The position numbers and the translations under genes are program-made. The notes under the pieces were generated by a model. It worked only from the letters and a program-made list of their open reading frames with translations. It was not told the origin of the DNA and did no database searches. Of a DNA stretch of 64,000 nucleotides, positions 41,226-53,732 are shown piece by piece. This stretch comes from Stenogyne calaminthoides. Its lineage: Eukaryota > Streptophyta > Magnoliopsida > Lamiales > Lamiaceae. Within the stretch, counting starts at the first letter, position 1, and every line of letters starts with the position of its first letter. Where the stretch lies: contig JBBCBC010000001.1 of assembly GCA_037126765.1 (NCBI GenBank), positions 23,206,622 to 23,270,621 of the forward strand. The letters run 5' to 3'.

Positions 41226-42191
41226 TTTCCTGGGTATTTTTCTGCGGCAGTATGCCATTTGCCTTCGGGCGTTCTTATGTAATCGCCCTTCGAGATTTTC
41301 TAAACAAGTGGTTCGGTCGCCCTTTAGGGTGTGTAAGTGTTTTTGCTGCCTCCGGGCAATGTACTTTGTTGCCTTCGGGCGTTTATCAATGAAACCTGTG
41401 TTGTTTTTTTCTTTTTATCTTTCTCGCTTACTTCTTTTGACACTTTGACGTCGGTGAGTTCGTGTACCTAAAAATCTTGTTAATAAAGTACGATGAAAGA
41501 TCTGTTATATGCGACATGATTACCTTTAAATATTCTTGGCTTTGTCGACTTAGATAGGGTATGCGACCGAGGTCGACTTAGATAGGGTATGCAACGTGAT
41601 TACCTTTAAATATTCTTGGCTTTGTCGACTTAGATAGGGTATGCGACCGAGGTCGACTTAGATAGGGTATGCGACCGAGGTCGACTTAGATAGGGTATGC
41701 GACCGAGGTAGACTTAGATAGGGTATGCGACGTGATTGCCTTTAAATATTCTTGGCTTTGTCGACTTAGGTAGGGTATGCGACGTGATTGCCTTTAAATA
41801 TTCTTAGCTTTGTCGACTTAGATAAGGCATGCTACCGAGGTCATCTTATAGATGATATGCGACCTGACTGTCTTTTCTAAAGACTTTGGACAAATATGAT
41901 TTTGCTAAAATGACTTCTCATGATGCTAACATCTTATCCCCATGTCCCTAGTTTTTAGAAATAAAGTCATAATTTTTTTTCATTTTTTTTATTTTATCTT
42001 TTTCATTTACGAATCTATCTTTGACCGAACCCGTGGGAGGTCGTGAACCGGTCCCTCATTTTTGTGAATGTAAAAAGTTGCACAAAATAACGATAAATTC
42101 TAGCTCGTAAAGAATTTCAGATAAAGGTTATTTTATTTCTAATTTTGACAAAGCTTATGAAAAACATGATGCATGATTGAAAAATAGATAG
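41226..42191. other. Spacer of element B between the antisense gene and the pol stop
   Basis: Non-coding. It contains the 28-bp tandem array described separately (41508-41860), then AT-rich sequence with no recognised gene. AATAAAG near 41480 could serve as a polyadenylation signal for the aORF. Confidence 0.55.
41508..41860. repeat. Tandem repeat array in the spacer of element B
   Basis: The 28-bp unit TCGACTTAGATAGGGTATGC + GACCGAGG is repeated in blocks and alternates with a longer unit containing TGATTACCTTTAAATATTC and TTGGCTTTG. Together they make a two-level repeat of about six to eight copies. It is absent from family A. Confidence 0.85.
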
Positions 42192-42225
42192 TTACTGGTA
42201 GAATTTCTTCAGGTAGGCCGCATTC
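42192..42225 (-). pseudogene. Last codons of element B pol
   Basis: The minus strand encodes the conserved integrase tail WNAAYLKKFYQ followed by TAA (42192-42194). Element G (42231-55557) separates these last codons from the rest of the integrase (55563 onwards, ending EDMEGTPAMYP). The two parts join in frame across one copy of the CAAGG duplication. Confidence 0.88.
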
Positions 42226-42230
42226 CAAGG

Positions 42231-44071
42231 TGTTGGGAGATGAATTTAATAAAGAAGTTTTGATTAGATCCCAAAACACCTGAGTATGACATGATCAGGA
42301 TAATCTTGATAGTCTGAGTCAGGTTTCAGTATAGGATTGTTCAGGAAGATATCTGCACAATGTATAATCAGCAGATATAGATCAGGTTAGATATTGAAGA
42401 CCCTGAAGATATTGAAGAACTCAGATAAACCTGAATGATTCAGAAGATACTGAGTAAATGTTCAGAAGACACTGAAGACACTGAAGACTCAGAAGACACT
42501 GAAGACTCAGAAGATACTGAAGACTCAGAAGACACTGAAGACTCAGTAATTACTGAAGACTTAGGAAGACCTGAATGTTCAGAGGCCCTGAAGAAATATC
42601 TATCTGAATACATGCAAAACTGAGGATAACGAACATGTTCAGAAAAATAGATATTGCCCAAAACATTCATATGCAGACAAAAGGAACTAAGTCTAAGTGT
42701 TGTTTAAGGTTGTCTCATTCAGAGAGATTGACCTAAAAGAGCCGTTTTGTTTGTCTACATTCACTGAAGATAAGAACCAATCAGAGGAAGACAACACTGT
42801 ACTTTACTGACACTGAAAGCGACATGACTCTGAATTTGGTCAGTAGTACTATGTTCCAGAATGCAAAAATTGGTGATTGGCTACTTGGCTGCATATTTCC
42901 TAAAACATGCAAGGGAGTGTTCAAACCTTAAAAATAGTCGTTCATCAATAACCAGAAGAGGAAACCCTTGATACTATCTTTTCCAACGGATAGTTTTTCA
43001 AGAGTAACCTTTGGATATGTTTCCTATAAATACCAATGACCTTCTACATTGAAAGGTTACGGGAAATTTCAAGCAACTCAAGAGCTCATTCATATTCTTG
43101 CAAATTGAAGCACTCGAAAACCCTAGAATTTCCCAAGTGTTTCACATTGAAGAGAGCTCATTCACTAAGCCTAGATTTGATAAGTTATATCCTAAGCTTA
43201 GAGAGATATCCTATCCTTTGCATCTGTATTCATTGTAAAAGAATATCTCACCCTAGTTTGAAACCAACCCAAAACCCAAACCCTTTGTTAAGGTAGTTTG
43301 TGTGTGTGATTTGTTGGTGAGTTAGAGTTGTAAAGAGTGAGTAAGCTGCAGTGAGTCAGCCAGAAAACTCTAGAGAAGAAGTTAGTAAGCTACTTGTGGT
43401 AGTCTGAACACTTGTGTGTGTTTGAGTTAGTAAGCTGCAGTGAGTCAGCCAGAAAACTCAAAGTAGAAAAGTGAGTAAGCTACAGTGAGTTAGCCTGAAA
43501 GCTTTAGGAAGTGGTTAAGGAATTTCTCTGAAGATCAGAGAGAGTGGACGTAGGAGCTTGAGTCTCTGAACCACTATAATTGCTGTGTTGTTTGCTTTCT
43601 GTACTGCATTATATCTGTTGCATGATTTTCATTGAAAGCATATTTCACTGATACTCAGTTGGAATCAATCCACTGAATGTGCATAACTTGATCACAACCT
43701 TAATCACTGTTTTATTAAAGGAAGAAGATTTTCAGCAAAGCTAAAACGAGTATAAACTTAGGGCCAAACATTCCGCACACTTGAGTAGCTAGAACAAATA
43801 GTTGCCAAACTGAACTAACTCTCCTGAGTATTCAGTAAGATAATTATCTGATCCAAGCTTCTCAGGATCTCTGATAAATTCAGGATCAGTTGGGCTAATC
43901 TGAAGCTTCTGAAAGCTGCTCAGGATCATTGTCTCAGTAGACTTTGACTCAGGGCGATTTGTGCTTCTCTGGGCAAAAATATCAGGATAACCTGACCCAA
44001 CTGACCTCAGTGAAGAAAAAGTTTTAAAAATCACTGTACACGTGTGAGACTCGTTTACACCAGGACCAACA
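42231..44071 (+). repeat. Element G 5' LTR
   Basis: 1841 bp with TATAAATA at 43025-43032, the GTGGACGTAGGA...TGAACCACTATAA block at 43544-43579, and an 18-bp minisatellite (42463-42547). It ends GGACCAACA, directly followed by the PBS. Confidence 0.94.
42463..42547 (+). repeat. 18-bp minisatellite in the element G LTR
   Basis: Tandem copies of ACTGAAGACTCAGAAGAC with minor changes, about 4.5 units here. The partner array in the 3' LTR (53974-54047) is shorter. A copy-number difference between the two LTRs of one element shows change after insertion, or during the last reverse transcription. Confidence 0.88.
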
Positions 44072-44073
44072 AG

Positions 44074-44085
44074 TGGTATCAGAGC
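44074..44085 (+). other. Primer binding site of element G (initiator tRNA-Met)
   Basis: TGGTATCAGAGC follows the LTR after the two-base spacer AG. This is an exact match to the classic copia PBS for initiator tRNA-Met. Confidence 0.95.
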
Positions 44086-44194
44086 AGTGGTTCATTTTGA
44101 CCACTTGCTTTGGTAGCCATAGTCTATTTGTTGAAAGACTTTGGTGGTCTACTGAATAGATCTATTTGCTGATATCTTACAAGGCTCATTCATC

Positions 44195-46598
44195 ATGCCT
44201 TCTAAGAAACTTCCTATGTTCTCTGTTGAGAGCTTTGACCTATGGAGACTGAGAATGCAGGCTCATCTGTATTCCAAACATGAAAGAATGTGGAGAGTGA
44301 TTTCTGAAGGACCATTCAAATTTACTGTTGTGAATTCCAGAATCATTGATACTGAGAGGAATGATCCCAGAGATGAATTTCCAAAGCCTGATGACCAACT
44401 TACTCCTGATGAGAGAAATTTAGTCAATCTGGACTACATTGCTAAAGATACTTTATATAGCACTATTGATGATGGTGTTATGGGGATGATTTCTCACTGT
44501 GAAACTGCAAAAGAAATATGGGACACACTTGCTGTTATGTGTCAAGGCACAGATCATATTAAGGAAAACAAACTTTCAGTTGCTATTGGAAAGTTTGATA
44601 ACTTTGAAATAGAAGATGGTGAATCCATTGACAAACTTGAAGTCAGATTCACTAGCATTATGAATGATCTAAATGCTCTTGGGAAGAGATACCCACAGAG
44701 AGAAGTGGCACTGAAAATTCTTAGAGGATTATCTAAGAAATGAGATATACATGCTGTGGTGATTGAAAACACCAAAAATATTGATTCCATGCCATACCAA
44801 CAAGTTTTCTCTGAACTGAAAGCTTATAAGTTTGTGATTGACAAGAAAACTAAGAAATCTGATAGCAAAGATGATTCCTCATCTAGCAAGAATGTGGCCT
44901 TTAAAGCCAAAGAGAAATCCTGTAAATCTAGAGAGTCTAAGAACTCACTTGCCAAAAATCAGGATGAGCAAGAGGATAAGCTAGTACTGATGGCAAGGAG
45001 GTTTGAAAGACTCAATAGCAGGTATGGAAAATATAAGAAATATTACAGGAATCACAGGTACAAGAGAAACTCAGAAGTTGAGGACAGATCCACTGAGAAA
45101 AGGAAGGACCATAAAGCTGAAATTTCCTCATCCAAAAAGAAGGACTCCAAGACCAAGGAGGGGAGTGATCAGGATGATGATGCAAACAGATGCTATAACT
45201 GTCAGAAGAAAGGTCACTGCCAATATGACTGTTCCTGAGCTGAGTGCTAAAGAAAGAAAGGACAGACAAGCCAAGAGAGACAGAAAGATCTCCAGCAAGA
45301 AGGCTATGATTGCTGAGGAAGAAGAACAATCTGAAGAAGATTCCAGTTCTTCAGATGAGATATTCTCAGATAGTGACAGTGATGATGTCTGCCTTGTTGC
45401 TATGGAGGAGGTAAATTCTTCTATCTCTGTTGTTGCTCCTACACAAGCACATGAGTTCTCAAGTTCAACTGTAACCAGTAATTTTGACCTGATGGATTCT
45501 TTTGAGAATCTTATGAAGGACTATTCTGTGTTACAAGAACTGCTCACAGAACTCAAGAGCAGAACAAGGAACTGACTGCTGAGAATGAAGTGGAAAGACT
45601 CTAAAAATGCTGAGATCACTTCTCAATTGATGGGAACTACTGATGAACTGAATGTTTTGAAAGTACAACTCTCAGAGAAAGAGAAGGTGATAGAAATCCT
45701 GAATGGAAAATTAGAGAAATCCACTGAAGAGATTTAGCTTATCAGGACTGAGTTCAATGACCTCTTTGAGAAGCATGAAACTCTAAAGAAATGTGAGGAT
45801 AGTGCGCAGAGAAAGTTAGCTCTATTGAATTCTGCATCTAAAGTAATAGATGAAATTCAGAGTTATCAAAGACCTGCAACTATAAAGGCTGGATTGGGAT
45901 ATAATCCAGGGGGAACCTCACAAGGTCTTCTGAATGCTGCTTCTAGTAGCACCAAGACTGTCTTTGTTAAACCAGTGGAATCTAATCTTCTTACTGAAGA
46001 ACAACCCAGAGTTTTAGACAAGGGTAAAGGACCTATGGTTTCAGAAAAACTGAAGGTTCAGGGAAGAAAGCCCAAACCTCAGGAAAAGGCTAGAAAACCT
46101 GAACACTCAGTAGAAAATTTTCAGGCCAGTACTTCAAAGCCTCAGGCTAAGAATACCAACCTGAAGAGATCTGCACTGAACCATCAGAGGAATTTTCAGA
46201 AGAGAAACACTCAGCAGAGATATTCTCAACTGAAAAAACCAAGTCCTCAGATTACTGAAAGACCAAAATTTCAGTACAGGCAACCTAAACCCCACTTGCC
46301 TAAGGGTAAAGGATTCCTGAACCCAAGTCAGCAGAGACAGAGACCAGCTGCACCAAATCCAAGGCACTTGAACAAGAGGCTTGAACCTAAGAAGAACTCT
46401 AAGGCTCATGTTCATGCTAAGGCCGACACTCATACACAGGGTACTGCCAAGGCACCTAGGGTGGTGAATGTGTATGTAGATGTTTATGGGAGACAAATCA
46501 GCCACTCTAAAGTAATTAGAGTTGTTAGGCAGATTTGGGTTCCAAAAGGTACAACTAACCTGGTAGGACCCTACACCAAATGGGTACCTAAGAACTGA
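44195..46598 (+). pseudogene. Element G gag (nucleocapsid with zinc knuckle and coiled coil)
   Basis: Starts at ATG 44195. The N-terminal part carries a UBN2-type gag signature (FDLWRLRMQAHLYSKHERMW, then KEIWDTL). An in-frame TGA at 44741-44743 follows; the frame then continues to the zinc knuckle CYNCQKKGHCQYDC (about 45190-45232). A frameshift near 45235 leads to an acidic Ser/Glu-rich segment (45300-45400) and a coiled-coil stretch (about 45560-45830, with stops). The basic tail from 45825 ends WVPKGTTNLVGPYTKWVPKN, which in SIRE-type elements comes just before the protease. Gag would form the particle and bind RNA. At least two stops and two frame changes make this copy defective. Confidence 0.85.
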
Positions 46599-49312
46599 TC
46601 TGTTTTTCACATGGGTCATATTCTTACTCAGTAAGAAAGAGACTCAGACAAAACTGCCTGAACTACTGAAAAGACTCAGTACTTAAAAGAATCTGAGTGT
46701 GGTCAAGATCAGATCAGATAAAGGAACTGCATTTATCAACCATATTATATCTGATTATTGTGCAGCAAATGGAATAACTCATGAAACATCAGCTGCAAGG
46801 ACCCCACAACAGAATGGTGTTGCTGAAAGAAGAAAATAGGACTCTGAAAGAAGCTGCAAGAATAATGATTGTTGAAGCTGATATTCCTAAGAGATTTTGG
46901 GCTGAAGCCATCAACACTGCATGCTACTCTCAGAACAGATCCATGCTAACCAAGAATCAAGGAAAAACTCCATATGAGCTGTGGAATGAAAGGAAGCCTC
47001 TTGTTTCTTTCTTTTGTGTGTTTGGTTTCAAGTGTTTCATACACAATAATGGTAAAGATCAGTTGAAAACCTTTGATAGTAAAGCTGATGAAGGAATATT
47101 CTTAGGATATTCTGAAGTCAGTAAAGCCTTCAGAGTTTACAACTTTAGGACTCTTATTGTGGAAGAAACACCTCATGTTGTTTTTTATGAATCTATTTGT
47201 GTTCAGAAGAAACAGGAACATGACTCAGGAGAACTGACCAAGAGAATCACCAGACTTAGCCTGAAAAAGAATGATAAAACATCCTCTGAACCTGAAAAGA
47301 AGAAGTCAGTCACTTTCTATGAATGGAGTGAATCAGACTCAGACAAAGAAGTTCAGGATGGAAAAACTCAGGATGGTGAGACTCGGGATGGAAATTCTCC
47401 ACTGAAGGAAAGTCAACACACTGAAGCTGACCAATCTGAACATACACCAGTTCAGACTCAGATATGTAATGCCAATGAAGATATGGTCACAGCTGAGGCA
47501 AACTCTGAATCTATCAACCAAGGGGGAACAAATGTCTCTGACAATGTTCTGAATAGAATTTCCCCTGAGGAAGATGATTCCCTTTCTCCTTTTCTGTTGT
47601 TCCCTGAATTTGATGAACTGCCTGAACCTAACATTTTTGATGTTGAGGATACTACTGAAGGGGGAACATCCAGGAGAAAATGGTTGGATAGTCATCCTAC
47701 AAGTCAGATTGTGGGTGATCTATCAGAAGGTGTTAAAACAAGAAGGTTCCATGGAGAAAGTGCTTTGTTCTGTTGCTTCCTATCTGAAAAGGAACCAACT
47801 GAGATTGAAGAAGCTCTTTAAGATTCAAACTGGATTGTTGCTATGCAAGAAGAGTTGAATCAGTTCACAAGGAATGAAGTTTGGGAACTAGTGGACAGAA
47901 CCTAGAGACACAATGTGATTGGAACTAAGTGGGTGTTCAAGAATAAGAGAGATGAGAACAACAACATTGTAAGAAACAAGGCAAGGCTAGTTGCACAAGG
48001 TTATTCCCAAGAAGAAGACTTGGATTATGATGAAACCTTTGCACCTGTTGCAAGACTAGAAGCCATCAGACTGTTTCTTGCATATGCCGCCCACATGAAA
48101 TTCACAGTCTATCAGATGGATGTGAAAAGTGCTTTTCTGAATGGTGTGCTTAAGGAAGAGGTTTATGTGGAACAACCTCCTGGTTTCAGACAGAATGATC
48201 AAGTTTACAGGCTCAGGTTAGCCTTGTATGGTCTTAAGCAAGCACCAAGAGCATGGTATGATACCCTTTCTCAGTTTCTTACTGACCGTGGTTTTATCTA
48301 AGGAACTGTTGATAGGACTTTGTTCAGGATAGAAGATGGGAAAGATATCTTACTAGTTCAGATTTATGTGGATGACATCATATTTGAATCCCCAAATCAT
48401 CAGTTGTGTGAAAAGTTTTCTACCCTGATGAAAGGAAAGTTTGAGATGTCTATGATGGGGGAGATGAATTTCTTTCTTGGACTTCAGGTGAAACCAACTA
48501 AGGAAGAAATCTTCATCAATCAAGCAAAATACACCAGAGATCTGATTGCTAAGTATGGTGTACAAAATTGCAATGTAGTTAGAATTCCCATGAATACTAA
48601 CTACAAGATGGATCCTGATCCTGAAGGCAAATCAGTGAATCACACTGATTATAGAGGGATCATTGGATCATTGTTATATCTCACTGCAAGTAGGCCTGAT
48701 ATAACATTTGTTGTTGGGATATGTGCAAGATACCAAGCTAATCCTAATGCTAGTCACATGGAGGCTGCCAAGAAGATTCTGAAATATCTTAAAGGCACTG
48801 TGAATAGAGGATCATGGTATCCAGCTGATGATAACCTTGAATTAACTGGTTATTCAGATGCTGATTATGGAGGATGTAGAATTGACAGGAAGTCTACCAC
48901 AAGAACTTGTCAATTTCTTGGAAGTAAACTGATATCATGGTTTTCAAAGAAACATACCTCAGTAGCAACTAGTACTACTAAAGCTGAATACATGGCTGCA
49001 GGAAGCTGTTGTGCACAGATTCTTTGGCTCAGACAACAATTGAGGGATTATAAGATTATAGCCAATGAAGTACCTATATTTTGTGATAATAACAGTGCAA
49101 TTGCTATTACACAAAATCCAGTACTGCACACCAGATGTAAACATGTTGACATCAGCCATCACTTCATTAGAGATCATGCTGAGAAGAAGGATATCAGAAT
49201 GGAGAAAATTCATACTGATAAACAGAGAGCTGATATCTTGACTAAACCTTTGGCTGAATCAAGATTTCAGGAACTATCAGCTGAATTAGGAATGTTGGAT
49301 CCAGGTGAATAA
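46599..49312 (+). pseudogene. Element G pol: partial integrase, reverse transcriptase, RNase H
   Basis: Protease, the integrase zinc domain and its first catalytic Asp are missing. The match resumes near 46690 with KIRSDKG and QQNGVAERRNRTLKEAARI, then a C-terminal part (FGFKCFIHNNGKDQLKTFDS) and a charged linker. From 46781 to 49312 one frame carries only three stops (47819-47821, near 47904, 48299-48301). RT motifs: GTKWVFKNKRDE, ARLVAQGYSQEE, YQMDVKSAFLNGVLKEEVYV and the catalytic YVDDIIFES. RNase H: SDADYGGCRIDRKS, TKAEYMAAGSC, FCDNNSAIAI, HHFIRDHAEKKD. It ends PGE-TAA. Motif wording fits the SIRE branch of copia. Confidence 0.9.
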
Positions 49313-49920
49313 GGCAAATCTGAAAAATTGAAGGTTTTCAGATGCATGAAGTTTTTCAGGTTCTACTGAAAAACTCAGAATAAAATTTAAAAGTCTTGAA
49401 CACTGAGTCTTGGGAAACTCAGTAATCCTGAAGTTCAATACTCAGTTTTATACTGACTTTTTATCAAGGTCAAAACTCAGTAAGACTGATGGAGAAAATC
49501 AGTCTGAAGAAGTTATTGACTCATGCACCACATTTATTGTCTAACTGAATCTCTGAAATCATTGGCAATAAATGATAAAACACCTGAGGAAATAATTGGG
49601 CGGGACGTTTGAAATTCTCGAGGAAAGTCAATGGTCTGCAGGAACAGTAATTAAATGCACTGTTCATTAATCACCAAAAAGGATAAATTGGCGGCTAAGT
49701 ACTTGCAAAATCATCCTTTCAATTACCCATTTTAGCCGGTTTCAATCTTGACCGTCAAATCCTTCATCTACATGATTTTCCATAAATCAAAGTCTTATAT
49801 CCATTGCAAAGACTTCATTCAAGCCCTATTTCAAAAACTTTCATCTCCAAGATACTCTGTATTCCAACAACTCTCGATTACTCAAAATTCTTAGTAAACC
49901 CTTCACCAAAATCACCAAAA
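49313..49920 (+). other. Intergenic region between pol and the third gene of element G
   Basis: About 600 bp, AT-rich, without a domain; CTCAGT/ACTGAA words are frequent as elsewhere in G. It could contain the splice acceptor for a subgenomic message of the downstream gene, as is suggested for env-like genes, but I cannot identify one with confidence. Confidence 0.45.
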
Positions 49921-52900
49921 ATGACACTCTCTGTATACGACAAACTCGTCGTTACCAACAAACCCTGGTACGAAAATGTCGTCTCTCTGACAAGCACATC
50001 CAACACGACTCACGAGGAGGAGGCATTGCATATGATTCGTGTGGCAAAGCTTACCTATCTGGTCGCGAATCAACCAGATGCTGAATATGCCAAAGAGGTA
50101 ATCGAATTTCTTGCTAATATGCAATTGGATGACGAAAACTGCATAGAATCTAAGATTACTGTGTTGCATCTAGTACGAACATAAAAATATGTGGATTTTG
50201 TTAGGGAATTATATGTTATTCCTAAGAACTTAAATGCCATATATGAGTTGAATGATCGTGGAGAAGACCCTACAATGTACATGGTGGGTAGGGAACAGGA
50301 ATATTTGGATCAGATTGCTGAGCATCCAGTAAAGTTTGAAGCAACTCTGAATAAAAAGCATTTGAAGCCTAAATATCGAGTACATTTGGATATTGTGAGC
50401 AAATGCATTATGAGTGGACCTGGTAGTTTCGAGCAGATAAGAAAACCCAAGTTGAGGTTAATGGCGGCAATTGAGGATTCTCCTTCACGGGCATTTAATT
50501 GGTTGCACTATTTGATCAAAGTGATCAGTGATCAAGCCAAACACATTCAAAAGGTGAATGGCTCTGTGGTGATCAAAGGAAAAGTCCTACATGCAACCAA
50601 GATTGCATTTATCTTGGAAACATGCAGAGAAGAGGAGGACATCTTTGCCAATACAACTGCTTTTCCCAGATCAAAAATCATGTTCGAACCAACCAAGAAG
50701 ACTATGAGGGAAAAGAAAGAGAAATTTACTGAGTCTCAGGAAGAGACTGCTGAGGAAGAAACTGAGGAAGATACTACAGTGGTTGAGCAGGTCAGGGAAA
50801 CCAGACAAACCGTTCAGAAATCCACTGAGGAAGCTGAAGAAGAAGCTAAACAAGCCAGGGGGAAAGCACTGATGAAAATCAAGAAGGAAAAAGGTGAAAA
50901 GTTAAAGAAGAAAACATTGGCCCCTCAGAAGAGAAAAAAGACTTCAAACTATTGCTGAGAAGGAGGCCAGTGAATCTGAAGAAACCCAAACTGAAGATCA
51001 GCAAGGGTTGAAATCTCCACTTCAGGTTCTTGCTCAGGTGGTGACAAATGTACAAGAGCAAGAAACTGGGGAACATGTTTTCTCTGAGGTACTCGAAACT
51101 TCTCTGAGCTCAGACAAAATTTCTCAGGAGATTTTCAAGGGACCTCAGATCACTACTGAAACAAGGCCAACTCAGACTTCAGATCAATATGAACCTCAGG
51201 AATTGCTTAACTTGGACGCACTTCTGAATGAACCATTTCTTGATCCATCAGCTCTGGAACTCGTACAATCTGAGCCGACTGCTCCTGAAAGCCCAAGATT
51301 GAAGAAGGGAGAAGCCGAAGAGACCGAATGGCAGAGCAAGGGGGAATGGTTCATCTTGGACCGATACCCTGAGCTGAATGCTTATCCTGACCTTCAGGAT
51401 ATGTTTTTCAGGCTCAGAACGATAGTTTATATCCTGAATCAGACACTCCCGGGCATGCTGAACATCGCCTCTTTCAGAGAAGAAGAATGGTGGAGTGCTG
51501 AGACAGCTGGCCTGACTGAGTTCTCAGGCTTCAGGAAAACAAAGCTGAGGATGAAAGTAGGAGATTTTGATGAACTAGTGAAACAGAAGTTAGCTAAAAG
51601 GAAAGCTACTGAAGAAAATGCCTCCAGTTCTCATGATCAAGACAAAGATAAAGATCAGGGAGGTGATGCAGAAAAGCAATCTGAGGGGGAGAAAGAACCT
51701 CAGAAAGATGCTGAGAAAGAAAAGGATGTTGAGAGTAATATGGAGACAGATACTGATGCTGCACAGACTGATATCACAAAACCTCAGACTGAAGTTAGCC
51801 TTCTTCAGGTACCTTTTGGCACTGTTATACATTATGCCAAAGTTACTAAAGTTTCTATCTTTAAATCTGTTGTTTATGATATGCAGACTGAGGCTCGTTT
51901 GGAGAAACCAGCTCAGTTGGAGACAGTTGTTGTGCCTCCAGAGATTGATTTCAGTCCAATCCTGGATGAATTAAAGAAGGTGGTGCCAATGGTGGAGAAA
52001 GTAAATCAAATGGAAGAAACCTTGGCCAGTCAATCTCAAAAGCTGGACAATCTGAGTTCATCATCTGACATGCTGCAACTACAAACAACTCTTACAGATA
52101 AGATGACTACTTTGGAAGGAAAGATTGATGTAATAAAAACTGAGCTCAATGCAGAGTTAGAGCAAAGGTATCAAACCAGAACTGCATATCTCGAGACCAA
52201 GCTGGTTGAGAAGAATGAGCAATTGATCAAATCAGTTGTTGAGAAAATGAGCACTCTGCTCATGACCAAGATTACAGACATGATGCACAAAGCCTTCTCG
52301 ACTCAGTTTACTCCACTCTCAGATGAGTTTTCCATGGCTAAGAATTATATGATGAGGCTTGAAGATGATCATGATCAATTAGCTGGAGAGGTGCGGAGCA
52401 TGGGAAAAGAGCAATACTATATGGATGCCGCATTATGTCAACTTCTCCAAAGGTATGATGCCAAAAAAGGGGAAAGGCCAAGTTCAAAAGGACAGATGGA
52501 TAAGTTGTTGGCTCAGACCTTGGAGAAGAAAGCAAGAGAAGAAGCTGAGGCTAAGAAGATCTTGGATGCTCTGAGTGAAGTGGAGGCCACTGAAAAGCTG
52601 AAGTTCAAAGAAGTTGAAGAAACTGGCCACACTTAGACATCAGAACAAGCAACTCAGGAAATTATTGAAGAGAAGATAGCTGAAAGAAGGAAAACTGAAA
52701 CGACAAAGCTGGTGAAGCTCAGGAAAGACCAAAAAAGAGAAAAGTTGTAGCATTTGTTGAGCAAGAAAAGAAGAAAAGAGCAAAAGTTTCAAAGCCTACT
52801 CAGAGGAAGCTGATAATGGAATTTGAAGAATCTGAGGAAGAAGCTGAAAAGGAAGAAACTGAAACCCAGAAAGAAGCCTTCGATACCAAAAAGACCCTGA

Positions 52901-53471
52901 GGGCCCTGCAGATTGAAAAAGAAAAGAGAACTGCTGCTTCAGTCTCAGGTGCTCCATTGACCAAGAAGAAGAAGGAGGAAGAGCTGTAAAGAAGGGGTGG
53001 GTTCAAAAAGTTTCTAGGCAAGAGGAGAGGTACAGAAAAGACTCATAAGTGGCCGCATATTGATAAGTGGATACCTCTACAGATCAATGATGCTTGGGAG
53101 GAAATCAAGAGAACCTTCTGGTTCTATTATGAAATTCTGAGGGAATGGAGGGGGAGCAGCTCAGATAAAAATGAAGCATTCATTGAGTATTTACTGACTT
53201 TTTTCCCGAGTATCTATAGAAATGGATCAACTTGGCAGATGAAGCCAACACTCAGATAATGGCTCCAGGACCCTACATGTACCCAACACCCAGATTTGAG
53301 AATGGTTATGTGAATGAAGCAGCCATCTCTCAGGAGATTGCTCAGTATGCTATTCAGCTTGGCTTAACAGGAAACAACCCAGAAATCATCAAAGCAAGAG
53401 ATGACATGAAGAAGAGGTATTATGGGTTGTTCAACCTGGAAGTGCCAGAAGATGAGGTGGAAGAAGACTGA
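49921..53471 (+). pseudogene. Element G third gene: env-like / extra 3' ORF of Sirevirus type
   Basis: Starts at ATG 49921 (MTLSVYDKLVVTNKPWYENV). The frame runs through an in-frame TAA (50182-50184) to 50958, is shifted into 51008-52636, and is broken again before a last part (53232-53471) ending in an acidic tail. The N-terminal half has a globular look (LRLMAAIEDSPSRAFNWLHY). The middle is extremely Lys/Glu-rich, and 51900-52640 is a long predicted coiled coil (heptad-like, with MEETLASQSQKLDNL). I see no convincing signal peptide or transmembrane segment. Sirevirus elements carry such a gene after pol and it has been called env-like; its function is not established. It could equally be a plant-transposon accessory protein. 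Confidence 0.68.
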
Positions 53472-53732
53472 AGATTATGTATATCTTTTGTTTTTGTTTT
53501 TCATTGTAATCTGTAACTCTTATCCCACATCAATGAAAATTTATCTTTTATGCTCAAAGATAATATCTCATTATCTTTTTACATGTCTTTAAATATTTGA
53601 TATGCCAGATTGATTGAAAATTGTTGGAAGAATTGCCATTTTATGTTGTAATAGATAAACTGAAACCTGAATATAGGTTAGGTTTTCTTAAATGTAACAA
53701 GATGGTTTTGGCATCATCAAAAATGGGGAAAT
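53472..53732 (+). other. 3' untranslated part and polypurine tract of element G
   Basis: No gene is present. It ends with AAAAATGGGGAAAT directly before the 3' LTR (TGTTGGGAG at 53733), the expected polypurine tract for a plus-oriented element. Confidence 0.85.

Noticed and set aside
42463..42547. CRISPR-like regular repeat
   Set aside because: Units are contiguous without unique spacers, lie in a retrotransposon LTR and recur in its partner LTR. It is a minisatellite in a eukaryotic genome.
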